A stretch of 64,000 nucleotides of DNA, taken from Mucilaginibacter gilvus. GTDB lineage: Bacteria > Bacteroidota > Bacteroidia > Sphingobacteriales > Sphingobacteriaceae. A program made the translations under genes and the position numbers. The stretch lies in the NCBI RefSeq assembly GCF_004054195.1, contig NZ_SBIW01000003.1, forward strand, positions 868,001 through 932,000, given 5' to 3'. How positions within the stretch are numbered: position 1 is the stretch's first letter; each line of letters starts with the position of its first letter. Shown here piece by piece: positions 61,814 to 64,000 of the stretch. Under the pieces are notes generated by a model. That model saw only the letters and a program-made list of their open reading frames with translations. It made no database searches and was not told the DNA's origin.

Positions 61814-62862
61814 TTTTTCATTTTAGCGAGCGCTTCTAATCGTAAGATTGTAATGACAGCACCTTTTTTATCGATCAGACCCTCATCCTTAAAATCGGTC
61901 AATGTCCGGCTCACTGATTCGGTTGCCATACCGGTCATCGCCGCCAGATCTTCGCGGGAGATCTTAAACCCATGTTCCGATTCCGGTTGTTGCTCATACA
62001 GGCGAACCATCGCCTCAGCCATTTTTTTCCTTACCGAGTTATAGGCCATTTGTAACCATTGCTCTTCCTTTTCCCGTATATCATGAGCTAACAATTTAAT
62101 GAATTCCCTGGCGATGTCCGGATATTGACTTAACAATTGTTCCAGCAGATCTTTAGGGATCAGGCATACCAGGCAATCTTCCATCGCCGTAGCGGTATCA
62201 GCGTGTTCTTCTTTCAGCAGCATGGCGTTAATGCCTAAGTATTCATCAGGGCCATAAATACCGGTCATCAGTTCGCGCCCGTCCTTAGCCAATTTAATAG
62301 CTTTAACCTTCCCGCTAAGCAAAAGATAAAGCCCGTTGCCCTGATCGCCTTCATAATAAATGACCTGGTTTTTTTTATATGCCCTCGTACGACGCTCCTG
62401 AATGACTTTTTTGAGTTCAGACAAGCCATCCTTTTTGCTGATGAACTTATTCAGCCGGTCCAACGATTTACTATAAAATTTTTCCTGTTGCTCCTTTTTC
62501 CTCAAGCGAATATCTATTGCGTTTAGCAATTCCAAATCATCAAAAGGTTTGGTGAGATAGTCATCAGCACCCATTTCCATGCCTTTGCGCAAATCCAAAC
62601 GTTCCGCTTTGGCAGTTAAAAAGATAAAAGGAATATTTTCTATTTCGGGATTCTTATTCAGCATATATAGTACGCCGTAACCATCTAATTCAGGCATCAT
62701 AATATCGCAAAGGATTAACTCAGGCTTATACTGAATTGCCAGGTCAACACCTATTTTACCATTAGGAGCTTCATAAACTTTGAACCCAGCCAATTCCAGT
62801 ATTTCAACCACATTTTCGCGGATGTCGTCATTGTCTTCAATAATTAACACTGTCTTACTCAT
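61810..62862 (-). CDS. Response regulator fused to a CRP/FNR transcription factor
   Basis: About 350 aa from ATG 62862 (MSKTVLIIEDNDDI). Receiver domain 1-125 with phospho-acceptor Asp53 (LILCDIMMPELDGYG), then a cyclic-nucleotide-type beta-roll (IYYEGDQGNGLYLLLSGKVK, YLGINAMLLKEEHADTA), then a CRP-type helix-turn-helix (REDLAAMTGMATESVSRTL). The recognition helix carries the E-x-x-S-R set of FNR proteins, which reads TTGA/TGA half-sites. No N-terminal FNR cysteines, so control is expected by phosphorylation. It overlaps the kinase stop by 8 bp. Confidence 0.92.
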   Translation of the reverse strand: MSKTVLIIEDNDDIRENVVEILELAGFKVYEAPNGKIGVDLAIQYKPELILCDIMMPELDGYGVLYMLNKNPEIENIPFIFLTAKAERLDLRKGMEMGADDYLTKPFDDLELLNAIDIRLRKKEQQEKFYSKSLDRLNKFISKKDGLSELKKVIQERRTRAYKKNQVIYYEGDQGNGLYLLLSGKVKAIKLAKDGRELMTGIYGPDEYLGINAMLLKEEHADTATAMEDCLVCLIPKDLLEQLLSQYPDIAREFIKLLAHDIREKEEQWLQMAYNSVRKKMAEAMVRLYEQQPESEHGFKISREDLAAMTGMATESVSRTLTDFKDEGLIDKKGAVITILRLEALAKMKN

Positions 62863-64000
62863 GATTTGGAAATGAAATGGTAAATAATGTACCCTCGTTA
62901 ACTGCACTTTTAAATTTTACTGACCCATTCATCAGGCCTGCATAGCGGGTCACAATGTTCAGACCCAGGCCGGTCCCCGGGATCGTACCGGTGTTGTGCG
63001 CCCGGAAAAAAGCTTCAAAAAGGTGTTGCTGGTCGGCCTCGGGTATGCCGATTCCATTATCTTTTACGGTAATGATGCACTGTGTTTCGTTGATCTCGGT
63101 GTTAAAATCGATAAATGTGTTCTCCCCGGAATATTTAATGGCATTGGTGATCAAATTATGAATGCAATTTTTCAGCAGGTTCTGGTCAAGCCTAACCATA
63201 CTGGCTATACCTTCGTGCAGATAGATGATATTCTGGTTCTTTTTAGCCATTACCTGCATTTCTTCTGTGATCTCTTCAGAAAATTTCACCAGGTCAAAGT
63301 CGGTATAAGTTACCACCTCTTTACCGGCTTCCAGTTTTTCAAGTGAAAGGAAGTCGTTTAAAATCGTTGTCAAGTTTCCAACCGCGTTTTTTATTTTACT
63401 TACATGTTTGGTAATATGCTCACTTTTTAGCGGCTCAGCATATTTCTCTATCAATGAAGCTGATAGTTTAACAGAGGTCAGCGGTGTTCGAAACTCGTGG
63501 GAGGCCATCGATACGAAGCGGCTTTTCAACAAGCTCAATTCTTTTTCTTTATCCAGCAACACACTCATTTCGTCTTGGGCCACTTCTAATGCCTGAACGC
63601 TTTTTTTAAGAGAAAGCGTGCGTTCTTCAACCTGTTCTTCCAAATGCGCGGCATATTTTTTCAGTTGCCGTTCGGCTTCCTTTTCCTTACTGAGGTCATG
63701 AATAAATCCGGTAAATATCCTGCGTCCGGAAAACTGTACCTCGCTCAAGCCTAAGCGAAAAGGGAAAATTGTACCATCTTTCCGCAGTCCCAGGACTTCC
63801 CGGCCAAGGCCCATAATGTTTGCCTTTCCTGTGGTCTGGTAACGATAAATAAAATCATCGTGCTGGTCTTTATCGGGGTTCGGCATTAGCATCCTGACAT
63901 TTTCCCCAATCACTTCGTCCGACTCGTAATCAAAAAGTGCACATGCTGCCGGATTGATCAGTTCAATCGTCCCTTTTTCATCAATGGTAATGATACCATC
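62855..64000 (-). CDS. FixL-like haem-PAS sensor histidine kinase, N-terminus beyond the window
   Basis: About 381 C-terminal residues are visible; the frame continues past 64000. The PAS domain matches FixL: the His codon at 63860-63862 in MPNPDKDQHDDFIYRY, and arginines 6 and 20 residues later (codons at 63842-63844 and 63800-63802) align with FixL haem His200, Arg206 and Arg220. Then a coiled coil, DHp His in SMASHEFRTPL, and HATPase motifs NLITNAIKY, DNGIGIP, GTGLGLNIV. A candidate O2 sensor that phosphorylates the REC-CRP protein, whose gene overlaps its end. Confidence 0.9.
   Translation of the reverse strand, partial: DGIITIDEKGTIELINPAACALFDYESDEVIGENVRMLMPNPDKDQHDDFIYRYQTTGKANIMGLGREVLGLRKDGTIFPFRLGLSEVQFSGRRIFTGFIHDLSKEKEAERQLKKYAAHLEEQVEERTLSLKKSVQALEVAQDEMSVLLDKEKELSLLKSRFVSMASHEFRTPLTSVKLSASLIEKYAEPLKSEHITKHVSKIKNAVGNLTTILNDFLSLEKLEAGKEVVTYTDFDLVKFSEEITEEMQVMAKKNQNIIYLHEGIASMVRLDQNLLKNCIHNLITNAIKYSGENTFIDFNTEINETQCIITVKDNGIGIPEADQQHLFEAFFRAHNTGTIPGTGLGLNIVTRYAGLMNGSVKFKSAVNEGTLFTISFPNHE

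Overview
The window looks like a chromosomal segment of a Bacteroidota bacterium, most likely family Sphingobacteriaceae (Mucilaginibacter/Pedobacter-like). Pointers are the fused CcoN-CcoO oxidase subunit, futalosine-route menaquinone genes (mqnA, mqnE), DUF4199, DUF4442 and DUF6580 proteins, a TonB-dependent receptor behind a cobalamin riboswitch, hemicellulose genes under a LacI regulator, and period-7 intergenic repeats of a kind I associate with this group. The placement is inferred from gene content; there is no rRNA in the window and I found no tRNA.

Region by region. 1-6.8 kb: a glucuronoxylan/hexuronate locus (end of a symporter, SDR oxidoreductase, LacI regulator, mannonate dehydratase UxuA, GH67 alpha-glucuronidase, GH43 enzyme) with two copies of the CAATCGATTG operator core. 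6.8-7.4 kb: two decayed genes (VOC/glyoxalase and DUF4199). 7.4-11.9 kb: cobalamin riboswitch, BtuB-like receptor, DUF6580 membrane protein, a class III-type sirtuin, a 92-bp heptamer tandem repeat and a PP-loop (Dph6-like) ATPase. 12-24.4 kb: housekeeping and stress genes (fRMsr, 3-methyladenine glycosylase, kynureninase, bestrophin, HDAC-like, MATE, AlbA_2, GNAT, DUF4442, AidA/PixA-like, SDR) interspersed with short repeats. 24.6-38.4 kb: gyrA with two TPR genes, hemF, an MFS transporter, cold-shock protein, an SDR, mqnA/phosphatase/mqnE.

38.4-64 kb reads as one functional island for life at low oxygen and for redox/envelope stress: an Mla-like lipid transport operon ending in a universal stress protein, a GH130 remnant, a frameshifted DUF1275 gene, an uncharacterised 593-aa cysteine-rich protein divergent from the cbb3 oxidase operon (ccoI, ccoS, ccoNO, ccoQ, ccoP, ccoG, fixH, SafE-like), hemN, a two-domain universal stress protein, an L,D-transpeptidase homologue lacking its catalytic cysteine, a CheB-CheR-PAS-histidine kinase hybrid, a stand-alone N-terminal piece of a D-lactate dehydrogenase, and at the right edge a histidine kinase with a FixL-type haem-PAS signature whose gene overlaps one encoding a receiver domain fused to a CRP/FNR protein.

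The most interesting proposal is that this last pair is a condensed FixL/FixJ/FixK circuit. The REC-CRP/FNR protein carries the FNR-type E-x-x-S-R recognition pattern, and FNR-spaced palindromes (TGA-N6-TCA) occur at 44741 (ccoI / 593-aa protein), 54706 (hemN / universal stress protein) and 61801 (lactate dehydrogenase fragment). This is inference from motifs and position, not demonstrated.
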